This document shows positions 26,342 through 35,099 of a stretch of DNA of 64,000 nt, piece by piece. The position numbers were made by a program, and so were the translations under genes. This stretch comes from Desulfuromonadaceae bacterium (lineage in GTDB: Bacteria; Desulfobacterota; Desulfuromonadia; Geobacterales; Pseudopelobacteraceae): contig JAQUIT010000010.1 of assembly GCA_028681335.1 (NCBI GenBank), positions 86,729 through 150,728 of the forward strand, given 5' to 3'. The first letter of the stretch is position 1. Each line of letters opens with the position of its first letter. The notes under the pieces are model-generated. The model did no database searches. It was given only the letters and a program-made list of their open reading frames with translations, and was not told the origin of the DNA.

Positions 26342-27253
26342 TTAGATAAAATGGTTTCCTGGTACAAAGACATCCCGTATTTCCTTGATTAAACTATCAA
26401 GCAACGTGGTAGAAGTTGAGGCCGTGTTAACGATAAGAGTACGTTTATATGCGTGATCAAAACCGGTTACCAGATGGGTGCGTAAAGCTCCCTCGTCCAC
26501 AAGTTTACCGACAACAGATCTGGAGACGAAAGCAAGCCCGTAACCTTCCCGTACCGAACTGATAATAAGGTGAAGGTCATCATAGTAAATCACCCTGTTG
26601 AACATAGAACAATCCAAGCCCATATTTTTTACATTGTATTCAAGTAACTTACTGGAACAACACCCCTCTTTTCTTGTATAAAGATCAAAGCGGGTAAGCT
26701 GATCAATTGACATGATCTTTTCAGTTAGCCCTAATTGTGGAGAACTGACAAAGACGACTTCATCACCAGGTAATTCAAATGTCTGGAGATCACCAAAATC
26801 ATAGTCAGAATTGTGCTCAATAACACCAACCTGATACAATCCCTTCGCCATCCCTTCTACAACCTTGTCAGGCATTTCAAATGAGAATTTCAGCTCCAGC
26901 ATATCCGGCTTCATCAACATAAATCCCTTCATTATTTCAGGGAGATAGGTAATACCAAAGGAAGGTGTGCAACAGAAGTTAATTCCATGTTTGGGGGAAA
27001 GCACACGAATATCATTCAGCAGATCATTTTCGAGCTGCAATATCTTCTCAGCCTTTTCTATTACAACCCGCCCCACATCGGTCGCAGTTAGTATCGGTCC
27101 ACTACGATCGACAAGTGAATAACCGTACTGATCTTCCAGAAATTTTATTCTGCGTGAAACAGCAGACTGGGTAATAAAAAGATTCTCTGCCGCCTTTGAA
27201 AAGCTCCCGGTCGCAATAGATTCTACAAGTGTGCGTAAATACTCAGATTTCAC
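26342..27253 (-). CDS. LysR-family transcriptional regulator with paired cysteines in both effector loops
   Basis: With a GTG start at 27253 (after GGGGGAT) it encodes 303 residues, the usual LysR length; a longer ATG-like reading to 27304 adds 17 unlikely residues. A winged helix-turn-helix lies at 1-60 (SFSKAAENLFITQSAVSRRIKFLE). The effector-binding domain has Cys94-Cys95 in NFCCTPSFG and Cys198-Cys199 in KEGCCSSK. These are the loops that line the inducer cleft in relatives, such as the second LysR protein at 55001. It is divergent from the rhodanese-porin-cytochrome genes and is the obvious candidate to control them. Confidence 0.88.
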   Translation of the reverse strand: MKSEYLRTLVESIATGSFSKAAENLFITQSAVSRRIKFLEDQYGYSLVDRSGPILTATDVGRVVIEKAEKILQLENDLLNDIRVLSPKHGINFCCTPSFGITYLPEIMKGFMLMKPDMLELKFSFEMPDKVVEGMAKGLYQVGVIEHNSDYDFGDLQTFELPGDEVVFVSSPQLGLTEKIMSIDQLTRFDLYTRKEGCCSSKLLEYNVKNMGLDCSMFNRVIYYDDLHLIISSVREGYGLAFVSRSVVGKLVDEGALRTHLVTGFDHAYKRTLIVNTASTSTTLLDSLIKEIRDVFVPGNHFI

Positions 27254-27370
27254 CAGACATCCCCCGCAAACTTTTGTTTGATGACTCAAAACGCATGGAG
27301 TCATGACTAATTTTCGTTTTCATAATAGCAGATGGCAAGACTAAGATGCAGACAAAATTAATGGTAAAAG

Positions 27371-27404
27371 CGATTTAAATCTGAAAATCGTTTTTTTACA
27401 GATT
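27371..27404. promoter_or_regulatory. Overlapping inverted repeats in the LysR/rhodanese intergenic region
   Basis: CGATTT (27371-27376) and AAATCG (27385-27390) form an inverted repeat with an 8-base spacer. AATCTG (27378-27383) and CAGATT (27399-27404) form a second, interlocking one. Such dyads in a divergent LysR intergenic region are candidate regulator sites. The gap 27254-27682 (429 bases) otherwise contains the hairpin at 27522 and no gene I support. Confidence 0.35.
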
Positions 27405-27521
27405 ACGGGTAATAAATGACTGGCAACGGAGCTCAATTAGTTATGTCCTACCTGATTTCAAACAAGATTATTGCAATCATGCAGAGGAAACCTGTTTGCA
27501 CACAGCCTGTATCATAACCAC

Positions 27522-27552
27522 ACCGCCGGTATAACCAACCGACGGTTTTTTT
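27522..27552 (+). terminator. Terminator-like hairpin in the leader of the rhodanese lipoprotein gene
   Basis: ACCGCCGG (27522-27529) can pair with CCGACGGT (27539-27546) with one mismatch around a 9-base loop, followed by a T run to 27551. It lies ~130 bases before the gene start. It could be an attenuator if transcription begins upstream, or the terminator of an unseen small transcript. Confidence 0.4.
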
Positions 27553-27682
27553 ATGTTTTTATTTCATTGCAGCGAACTGACTCAAAATTCATTCGAAGGG
27601 AGGTGAAGGTACAAAGAGAAACCGTAAGACAGTGGACAATTGGTACTAGTTGTATTCTCACACTTTTTAACGAGGAGGAGTT

Positions 27683-29011
27683 ATGTCGGAAAAGTTGATG
27701 AAGAAGGGCAGAGTGCTCATAGCAGCACTGCTTGGGACAGTAATGATTGCCGCACTTACCATATGGGGTTGCGGCACGAGTAGCTATGATGATCCGGCAG
27801 CTGGGGCTAACATAACCACAACCAAAACTGCCAATGCCTTGATTGATGCAGCAACTCTTAAAACGTGGATGGATGAAGGCAAGGTTAACGCCCCTGTTGC
27901 TAACAACTATGACAGGGTTGTCATTCTTAGTGTTACCGGCCCTACAACCTCTGCTACAACTTCTGGATATATTGGCTATAATACGTTGCACATACCAGGT
28001 GCGCAGCTATGGGATAGTACCAGTAAACTTGGTTACGCCCGCCGTGAAGCGGTTGCCGACATGAGTACAATGGTTCCAGATGGGGCTTCTATGGACGCCC
28101 TAATAAAAAGTTTTGGCATCAATAAATACACAACCGTTGTTTTCACTGTCAGCAAAAGCCAGAACTTCCTGTATGCAGCTCGGGCTTACTTTACCTTCCG
28201 CTACTGGGGTTTCCCCAAGGATCGCTTAAAGGTTCTGAATGGCGGAGATGATGCTTGGGCCAACGCAGCATACACTCTGACATCTGTTGTCCCTGAGATT
28301 ACACCTTCAACGTATAGTGTTCGCAACATCTACACTGGTAATTACTCATCTTTTGGACTGCGCTACTCTATCGGCGACATGATCGCACTGGTTGATAAAG
28401 TCAACTTGGGAACAGAAAGTACCGCTGACCCTGACGGAATCACTATTTTGGATGCACGTGGACCAAATGCAGACACAACTTATGATTATGACACAGCACA
28501 TATTTTTGGTGCCACAAAAGACAATTACAATAGTTATGGCACGACGTCCGGTACCAACAACGTTGGCACTGTAGCAACTCCTGTTAATGCACCAAAAACT
28601 CGAACATTCAATGGCACTGCACCTCTTACCACCGCAGATAAGAAGATGAACATTGTATACTGTGTATCCGGCTATCGTGCATCTGTCCCATTCTTTGTTT
28701 TAGACGGCATCCTCGGCTGGCCGGTTAAAATGTATGATGGTTCCTGGGGACAATGGAGTAGCTACCAAGGAGTAACCAACTTACCGGATGTGAACGGAAC
28801 TCCTTCTATGTGGCGAGTTGACATCAATTCACGTAGTGTCGGTTCACTAACCGGGTCTTTGCCTATCGCAGACAATCTCTATCTGGGCTTCACATCAGTT
28901 CTTGATCCAGAAGCCAACCAGATTCTTAAAGCAGATAAAATCTATTTTTCGACCCCACCAGTCAGCACAACTACAAGTGGAGGCGCTGCTGGTGGCGGCA
29001 GCGGCTGCTAG
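27683..29011 (+). CDS. Lipoprotein with two rhodanese domains (ExtH-like)
   Basis: A 442-residue exported lipoprotein: a basic start, a hydrophobic stretch and a candidate lipid-anchoring Cys near residue 30 (IWGC). Two rhodanese-like domains follow. The first (about 50-205) has Ser157 at the active-site loop (FTVSKSQN) and should be inactive. The second (about 230-380) has Cys327 in CVSGYRA, matching the active CxxGxR loop. The C-terminus is Gly-rich and ends in Cys. It would transfer or bind sulfur or selenium at the envelope. GGAGGAG precedes the ATG. It is followed after 58 bases by the porin, and is reminiscent of ExtH in Geobacter ext clusters. Confidence 0.85.
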   Translation: MSEKLMKKGRVLIAALLGTVMIAALTIWGCGTSSYDDPAAGANITTTKTANALIDAATLKTWMDEGKVNAPVANNYDRVVILSVTGPTTSATTSGYIGYNTLHIPGAQLWDSTSKLGYARREAVADMSTMVPDGASMDALIKSFGINKYTTVVFTVSKSQNFLYAARAYFTFRYWGFPKDRLKVLNGGDDAWANAAYTLTSVVPEITPSTYSVRNIYTGNYSSFGLRYSIGDMIALVDKVNLGTESTADPDGITILDARGPNADTTYDYDTAHIFGATKDNYNSYGTTSGTNNVGTVATPVNAPKTRTFNGTAPLTTADKKMNIVYCVSGYRASVPFFVLDGILGWPVKMYDGSWGQWSSYQGVTNLPDVNGTPSMWRVDINSRSVGSLTGSLPIADNLYLGFTSVLDPEANQILKADKIYFSTPPVSTTTSGGAAGGGSGC

Positions 29012-29069
29012 CATTTGAGGCTAATTATAGCATTTAATGTTCACATCAACGAACGAAGGAGAAACATAT

Positions 29070-30266
29070 ATGTCTAAAATTGGAAAAATAAGTGCTTCAG
29101 CAGCCCTTTTACTGGGCTTGGCCGGCACAGCCTTTGCCGGACCGCAAATCACCTTTGGCCCTAATGATGAGGGTGTAATGCAGATCGATTACAAGGGTCA
29201 GTTTCAGATGACTGCCCGTGACACCGGATCCGGAGACAATAACGAAGACAACACTGCCAACTTCAATTTCCGCCGCAACCGCCTCGCCTTCATGGGCAAG
29301 TACGGTGAGATGGTCGGCCTCTACGTCCAGACAGAGTTCACCGAGAACCCCAATGTTACAACTCTTGGTGTTGCCTCAGCCAATCAGGGATCAGAATTCC
29401 AGCTCTTGGACGCTGTTATGCGTTTCGACGTTAACAACGCTTTCAAGGTGAATGTCGGTAAGTTCAAGTACAACCTTTCCCGTGAGAATCTGGAAGCGTG
29501 CGAAATGCCGCTGACCCTTGACCGTTCTCTGTTTATCCGTACCGCCTACACCACCACCCGTGACAGCGGTGTTGCGATCTGGGGCAATCTCTTTAATGAC
29601 GTTTTCCAGTATCGTGCCGATGTTATGGAAGGGCGCCAGGCTGTTTCCGGTGACACCGCACCCAGCTCCAGCTTCCGCTATTCCGCCCGTGGCCATGTCA
29701 CACTGCTCGATCCTGAGAGCGATTATGGCTACAAGGGCACCTATCTGGGCAAAAAGAAAGTGCTAACATTTGGCGCTGCCTATCAGTTTGAGCCGGAGGT
29801 AGCCTATGGCAATACCCTGGCAAAAACAGACAAGAAAGACTACAAAGCCTGGACGGTTGACGCATTCTTCGAGTATCCTCTTGCAGGGCTCGGCACCATC
29901 ACCGCTTCTACGGCCTATGAAGATGTCAACCTTGATGACGCCTATAAAGGTGCTAATCCGGATGCAGGGACGATCGGCATCAACGGCGAGAAAAACGGTT
30001 GGTACGTTAAGGGCGGCTACATGCTCCCCACCGTTCCCCTACAGTTTTTCGGGCGTTACGAAAAATGGCAGTTTGCCAGCCTCAACAATATAATTGACCA
30101 GAAGATCGACTGGTACGGTGGCGGCGCAAATTACTACTTCCGCGACCAGAATCTTAAACTGACCGCAGAAATTTCGCACACCGCCTTCGACAAGGAAGGA
30201 TTTGCAAGTGGTGTCACGAGCAAGGACTTCACAACTTTTATTACCCAGTTGCAGCTGATTTTCTAA
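29070..30266 (+). CDS. Outer-membrane beta-barrel porin (ExtI/OprO-like)
   Basis: A 398-residue porin with a clear signal peptide (cleavage after TAFA, residue 23). Alternating amphipathic strands run through the length (DYKGQFQM, NFNFRRNRLAFMG, FKVNVGKFKYNLS) and the last residue is Phe (QLQLIF), the outer-membrane assembly signal. ATG 29070 follows GAAGGAG; an upstream ATG at 29037 lacks the signal-peptide logic. In G. sulfurreducens a barrel following a rhodanese lipoprotein has been tied to selenite/tellurite handling and to a porin-cytochrome conduit. That link is recalled knowledge applied by synteny. A very strong terminator follows. Confidence 0.85.
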   Translation: MSKIGKISASAALLLGLAGTAFAGPQITFGPNDEGVMQIDYKGQFQMTARDTGSGDNNEDNTANFNFRRNRLAFMGKYGEMVGLYVQTEFTENPNVTTLGVASANQGSEFQLLDAVMRFDVNNAFKVNVGKFKYNLSRENLEACEMPLTLDRSLFIRTAYTTTRDSGVAIWGNLFNDVFQYRADVMEGRQAVSGDTAPSSSFRYSARGHVTLLDPESDYGYKGTYLGKKKVLTFGAAYQFEPEVAYGNTLAKTDKKDYKAWTVDAFFEYPLAGLGTITASTAYEDVNLDDAYKGANPDAGTIGINGEKNGWYVKGGYMLPTVPLQFFGRYEKWQFASLNNIIDQKIDWYGGGANYYFRDQNLKLTAEISHTAFDKEGFASGVTSKDFTTFITQLQLIF

Positions 30267-30290
30267 TCTACAAGCAGGTAAAGCAGTAGC

Positions 30291-30334
30291 AAAAGTGACC
30301 TGACAGGCATTCAAAGCTGTCAGGTCACTTTTTT
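30291..30334 (+). terminator. Strong rho-independent terminator after the porin gene
   Basis: A perfect 16-bp stem (arms 30291-30306 and 30317-30332, containing GTGACCTGACAG) with a 10-base loop ends in six T residues. It separates the porin from the 12-haem cytochrome gene. Confidence 0.95.
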
Positions 30335-30336
30335 AT

Positions 30337-30366
30337 TCATAATTACTCAAAATGGCGTGCTATAGT
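30337..30366 (+). promoter_or_regulatory. Possible promoter of the cytochrome gene
   Basis: TTCATA (30337-30342), 18-base spacer, TATAGT (30361-30366), ~35 bases before the cytochrome ATG and directly after the terminator. The -35 match is only 4 of 6. Confidence 0.35.
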
Positions 30367-30400
30367 TCACAAATCCAAACGGTAAAGGTCTCCTCCTGCA

Positions 30401-32263
30401 ATGCCGATTCATACTGCCGCCCACGGCAAAACACATATCATCCTGCTGCTCCTGCTTACCCTTCCGTTTTTTCTCACCGGTTGCCAGCGGACAACAAAAG
30501 AATCATCCTGCATCCGTTGTCATAAAGGCATTGAACATGTCTCCAAAACCCATTCCGACTGTGTCTCCTGCCATGGCGGCAAGCCCCTTGAAAAAAGCAA
30601 AGAAAAGGCACACCAGGGTGTGTTTGGCATCTCCAACCCGGAATTCATCGGCCGTTGGGAGAATGGTTGCGCACCATGCCACACGTATCAGTTCGGGCGG
30701 ATGAAGAGCAATCTGATGTACACGGCTGCAGGGATGATCCGCAATACCCAGCTAACCTGGGAGGGAGAAGATGGCAACAGTTATACCACCAAGGGTGACA
30801 AATTGTTTGGTGCCGACGGCAAGCCGTTCTCACCCAAACCGGTAGCCGAACTGGATAATCTTTCCGGAGAGCTGTACCGCAAGTTTTGCGCCCGCTGCCA
30901 TATTGGTGCACGGACAACCGGTGCCTACAGCGCCAGCCATGCCTCCGGCTGTGCCGCCTGTCACTTCCCCTGGAACGACGAAGGGGTTTATAGCGGGGAT
31001 GATAAAACGATGCGGGGTAAGGCCGGGCATTCAGCCACCCATACCATGACCGCACTTCCTGATATCAATGTCTGCACACGCTGTCATAACCGGAGCGGCC
31101 GGATAGCTTACTCATACCAAGGGTTGAACGATGGCAATAACGGCCTTGTACCGACCAGAAATGGCGAAGGTGGACCGGTAATGGCAAGCGGTGCCCGCAA
31201 CCTGACCCATATCATACCTGACGTTCACTTTGCGGCCGGAATGGAATGTATCGATTGCCACACATCGCGCGACGTTATGGGTGATGGCTATGCATACCGC
31301 AATATGTACCTGCAGACGGAAGTGGCATGTGAAGATTGCCACGGCAGCGCCAAGAATGTACCGCGCTATCGCGAAATCACCCGTGAAAATGATGAGGCGC
31401 TGCGGGAATCAAAAAACTACCGATTCCGTGTGACTTCCGGCATGAAGATGATTCAGACCTCCAAAGGGCGAAGCTACTCGAACGTCTTCTACCGCGACAA
31501 CACAATCTGGGTGGCCGGCAAGAAAAACGGCAGGCTGCACAAGAGCAAAGTAATCACCGGCACAGCGGCGCATGACGTTGCCGGGCATGAGCGGCTTGAA
31601 TGTTACAGCTGTCACTCCCGTTCCGTGCCGCAATGCTACGGCTGCCATACCACCTATGACAAGGAGCAGACCGGCTATGACTTTATTAAGAAGACCGAAA
31701 CAACGGGAGCTTTCAGCGAAACAGAGGATTACCGGATACTCAACCCGTTCCCGCTTGCGCTCAATCAGCGTGGGCGCATTTCCCCGGTTACTCCAGGTTG
31801 CCAGACCTTCATAAACGTGATCGAGCCGGACGGTACCCAGTCAAAAACGGAGTATGTCGCTAAATACAAGGGTAAGCAGCAGCTCCGCTTTGCGCCTTTT
31901 TACTCGCACAATACAAGCAAAAAGGCTATCGGCTGCGCCGAATGTCACGGCAATCCGGCTTTTCTCGGCTTTGGCCAGCATGTGGTGGAGGGGAACAGCA
32001 TCAAGGGGACGTTACTCTGTGAACGCTCTGACAGCAAGCCTCTGGATGGTTTTCTGACACTGGACAAAGGGAAGGTTAACGCCTATTCGGCAATTACCCG
32101 CGAGAATGCCCGGCCGCTCAGCGGCGCTGAGGTAAAAAAGACATTGGCGGTGAATTTATGCCTCCCCTGCCATGATAAACCTGAAGACCGGATCTACCGG
32201 AGAAAACTTGATTTCAGAGCTCTTGACGACACCCTTCATCGCCGCCTTCTGACCGGCAAATAG
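30401..32263 (+). CDS. Twelve-haem c-type cytochrome lipoprotein
   Basis: A 620-residue protein with a lipobox (FLTG-Cys28) and twelve CXXCH haem motifs: CIRCH, CVSCH, CAPCH, CARCH, CAACH, CTRCH, CIDCH, CEDCH, CYSCH, CYGCH, CAECH and CLPCH. All haems should be periplasmic or at the cell surface, depending on lipoprotein sorting. Haems are grouped at the N-terminus (2), 95-210, 225-330, 405-425 and the C-terminus, with a haem-free stretch of ~100 residues at 430-530. As third gene after a rhodanese lipoprotein and a porin, it is the natural electron carrier of a trans-outer-membrane conduit. It lies behind a terminator, so it needs its own promoter or read-through. Confidence 0.93.
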   Translation: MPIHTAAHGKTHIILLLLLTLPFFLTGCQRTTKESSCIRCHKGIEHVSKTHSDCVSCHGGKPLEKSKEKAHQGVFGISNPEFIGRWENGCAPCHTYQFGRMKSNLMYTAAGMIRNTQLTWEGEDGNSYTTKGDKLFGADGKPFSPKPVAELDNLSGELYRKFCARCHIGARTTGAYSASHASGCAACHFPWNDEGVYSGDDKTMRGKAGHSATHTMTALPDINVCTRCHNRSGRIAYSYQGLNDGNNGLVPTRNGEGGPVMASGARNLTHIIPDVHFAAGMECIDCHTSRDVMGDGYAYRNMYLQTEVACEDCHGSAKNVPRYREITRENDEALRESKNYRFRVTSGMKMIQTSKGRSYSNVFYRDNTIWVAGKKNGRLHKSKVITGTAAHDVAGHERLECYSCHSRSVPQCYGCHTTYDKEQTGYDFIKKTETTGAFSETEDYRILNPFPLALNQRGRISPVTPGCQTFINVIEPDGTQSKTEYVAKYKGKQQLRFAPFYSHNTSKKAIGCAECHGNPAFLGFGQHVVEGNSIKGTLLCERSDSKPLDGFLTLDKGKVNAYSAITRENARPLSGAEVKKTLAVNLCLPCHDKPEDRIYRRKLDFRALDDTLHRRLLTGK

Positions 32264-32322
32264 TAGTAGCAGTGCCCGAACCCTCCAGCATATCAATCAC
32301 TGCATAATTCAGAGTTTTGCCG

Positions 32323-35034
32323 TCACACCCACTCATCAATCGCCGTCATCAGCTGACAACAGATTTCACTCAGTTTTTCGGGTGCGGTGATTTTATGCCC
32401 GAAAATATCCTGCACATAGAACACGTCAGCCACCTGATCGACCTTTGTGGAGATCTTCGAAACGCCGATATACAGGCCCAATTCCGCAAGAGTGCTGGTT
32501 ATCAGGTACAGCAACCCGACCTTGTCGTGAGTCAGGATATCGATAACGGTATACTCTTCGGAAACATCATTATCGATATCAACCTTGGTGGCAAAGCGGG
32601 GTGCCGGCCGAGCCGTCAGCAAGCTCGGTCTCTTGCGCTTGGCGACCAGCTCCGAAACCTGCACTTTGCCATGGAGAACCTGATGCATATCCTGCTCAAT
32701 CTTGTCCCAGCGTGACGCATCAGTGACAAGATTCCCCTGCGGCGAATTGACCTGCAGAATATCCAGAACCTTGCCGTTCTTGCAGGTATTGATCTGCGCT
32801 CCGAGAATATTTATACCGTTGGCAGCCATGACGCCGGTAATCCGGGAGAAAAGCCCCGGCATATCGTGGGCACAAATGGTGTATTCCGAACAGTCGCTCT
32901 CCGGCTGATGAGAAAGCCGCAACAGGATATGGGCCTGTTCCAGACCAATCAGAAGGCGAACCTGCTCTGCAATCAACTGGTACGAATTGGAAAGGAGCAA
33001 CCGTACCGGCATAGACTTTAACTCTTGCCGAACTTCTGCCACGGGGAGTTCGTCCTCCAGCATGGCGGTGACCTTTTTTATCACGGCGGTCACCCGTTCA
33101 CTGCTGGCCTCCTGCTGGAAGCCGCCACGATCAAGAACACTGAAGGCCTTTTCATATAATTCCTGGAAAAGCGATGCTTTCCAGTTTGTCCAGACATCCG
33201 ACCCGACCGCACGTACATCGGCAACCGTCAGCAGATAGAGCATTTTGAGATTTTCGCTTGTTCCCATCTGGTGGGCAAACTGGGCTATCATTTTTTCATC
33301 ATTCAGGTCGCGACGCTGTGAAATATGGGCAAAGAGCAGATGATAGAGTACCAGAAACCCTAGCCGTTCACTGTCTTCCCGTGAAAGCCCGATCCTGCGG
33401 GCTATCGTCGGGATCATGGCGGCTCCCTTCTCTGCATGCCCCCCTCCCGACCCCTTGCCAATGTCATGAAACAGAACCGACAGAATCAACAGTTCAGGCT
33501 TGCCGATCTGCGCGGCAAGCGCGCATGGCAGCGGCATGATCTCCTTAAACTCTCCGTTCAGCATCTTTTCAGCCTGCTCAACGGCAAAAAGCGTATGAAT
33601 ATCCACCGTGTAGATATGGTACATATCGTGCTGGACTTTGCAGTAGATATGCTCCAACTCCGGTATGTAGCGATTCAGGAATTCCAGGTGATGCATCACA
33701 CGGAGAGTATCAGCAACCCTTTTCGGCGCCCGCAGGATATTGATAAAAGATTGGTTAACCTCACGACTGCGTCTGAATTTATCATTAATAAGGGCAAGGT
33801 TTTTCCTGATAATCCCCTTAACGCGGACATGGAGCGTGACCCCGTGCTTCTGGGCATACTCAAAAATTTTCATCATGACATCAGGGTTTTTCTCAACAAT
33901 GGATTCATCGGGAAGAATAAGCTCTCCCTTCAGCACGAAACAGCCATCACCAACCGGCCTACGGACGAAATAGCCCAAGATCTTCAGGGCCCCCTCATCG
34001 CGCCATATACAGCGTGAAACCAAACTGGAGGTAAAATGCTCGACCTTGTTGGCGTGGCGGTAGTAGTCCCTCATAAAATCTTCTACCGCCAGAACCCGCC
34101 CACTGTTCTGATACCCGAGAAAAGCGGCGAGGTGTACCTGGGCATCAAAGGTGAGCTGGTCGTTTTTACGGCCGTTAAAGTAATGCAGTTCATTACGGAT
34201 ACGCCAGAGGTAGTCTAGTGCTGTGTAATACGTTTCCAGTTCTTCATCGTCCAGAATCCCCTTGATGATTAACTCACGCAGGTCGGAAAACTTGTACTTG
34301 ACGCGCGCCACCCAGATGGCGGTCTGCAGGTCTCTCAGTCCCCCCTCCCCTTCCTTCAGGTTCGGCTCCAGCAGATAGACGGTAGAACCGTACTTTTCAC
34401 GACGGATCTTCATGTCAGCTATTTTTTCCTTAATGAACGAGCCGCTGGATTTCGGCAGGATCTGACTGAAGATTACTTTTTTGAGATCAGCGAACAACGC
34501 TCTGTTACCGGAAAGAAAGCGGGCATCCATCAATGCGGTCTTGACTGTCCCATCGGCCGCTGCCATTTCAATGCAATCAGCAATCTTTCGCACCGAATAT
34601 CCGACATCAAGGCGCATATCCCAGAGAAAATAGAGAAGCTTCTGGGCGATGTCCTCAACTGTTGCAACAGGCAGAATACCGTCATGCAGAAACATGATGT
34701 CGATATCGGAAAAGGGGTTGAGCTCCCCACGACCGTAACCACCGACTGCAACCAGTGACACATGGCCCAGCATGGCATCACCACCGCCAAGGTCATAGAT
34801 AATGGACAGGAAAAGCCGGTTGTGTAATTCATCCATCATGTCACTAAGGAGATGAGTTATGTCGCTTCCACTGCCGCCCCCCTGATGCAGCTGCTTAATT
34901 TCTTCACGGTACCTGGCGAGAAAGTTTTTACACCCGGAGAGATAAAGTGGACGTTTCTCGTCAAAACCGGCCATACCTGCGTCGCCAACGGCATCTATTG
35001 TATCGGGAAAATAGGGATCGATATAAAATTGCAT
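32323..35034 (-). CDS. glnD: PII uridylyltransferase / uridylyl-removing enzyme
   Basis: A 903-residue nitrogen-status sensor that uridylylates PII when glutamine is low and removes UMP when it is high. The nucleotidyltransferase motif GGYGRGELNPFSDID is at 98-112. The HD domain (LFHDIGKGSGGG) is near 520, and two C-terminal ACT domains begin near 718 and 827. All parts are present and the length is typical. The ATG at 35034 follows AAGGAA, and a near-consensus promoter lies ~60 bases further upstream. It converges with the cytochrome gene without a visible terminator. Confidence 0.95.
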   Translation of the reverse strand: MQFYIDPYFPDTIDAVGDAGMAGFDEKRPLYLSGCKNFLARYREEIKQLHQGGGSGSDITHLLSDMMDELHNRLFLSIIYDLGGGDAMLGHVSLVAVGGYGRGELNPFSDIDIMFLHDGILPVATVEDIAQKLLYFLWDMRLDVGYSVRKIADCIEMAAADGTVKTALMDARFLSGNRALFADLKKVIFSQILPKSSGSFIKEKIADMKIRREKYGSTVYLLEPNLKEGEGGLRDLQTAIWVARVKYKFSDLRELIIKGILDDEELETYYTALDYLWRIRNELHYFNGRKNDQLTFDAQVHLAAFLGYQNSGRVLAVEDFMRDYYRHANKVEHFTSSLVSRCIWRDEGALKILGYFVRRPVGDGCFVLKGELILPDESIVEKNPDVMMKIFEYAQKHGVTLHVRVKGIIRKNLALINDKFRRSREVNQSFINILRAPKRVADTLRVMHHLEFLNRYIPELEHIYCKVQHDMYHIYTVDIHTLFAVEQAEKMLNGEFKEIMPLPCALAAQIGKPELLILSVLFHDIGKGSGGGHAEKGAAMIPTIARRIGLSREDSERLGFLVLYHLLFAHISQRRDLNDEKMIAQFAHQMGTSENLKMLYLLTVADVRAVGSDVWTNWKASLFQELYEKAFSVLDRGGFQQEASSERVTAVIKKVTAMLEDELPVAEVRQELKSMPVRLLLSNSYQLIAEQVRLLIGLEQAHILLRLSHQPESDCSEYTICAHDMPGLFSRITGVMAANGINILGAQINTCKNGKVLDILQVNSPQGNLVTDASRWDKIEQDMHQVLHGKVQVSELVAKRKRPSLLTARPAPRFATKVDIDNDVSEEYTVIDILTHDKVGLLYLITSTLAELGLYIGVSKISTKVDQVADVFYVQDIFGHKITAPEKLSEICCQLMTAIDEWV

Positions 35035-35099
35035 TCAGTGTTCCTTGTAATGCGCTTGATTAGGAGCGGAAGGCGACAGTGGCAACCGGTCGGGTGCGA

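Noticed and set aside
27254..27304. 17-residue N-terminal extension of the LysR gene
   Set aside because: GTG 27253 has a GGGGGAT ribosome site and gives a normal LysR N-terminus and length.
27471..27698. 75-codon frame in the rhodanese leader
   Set aside because: Crosses the hairpin and the ribosome site of the rhodanese gene and has no motif.
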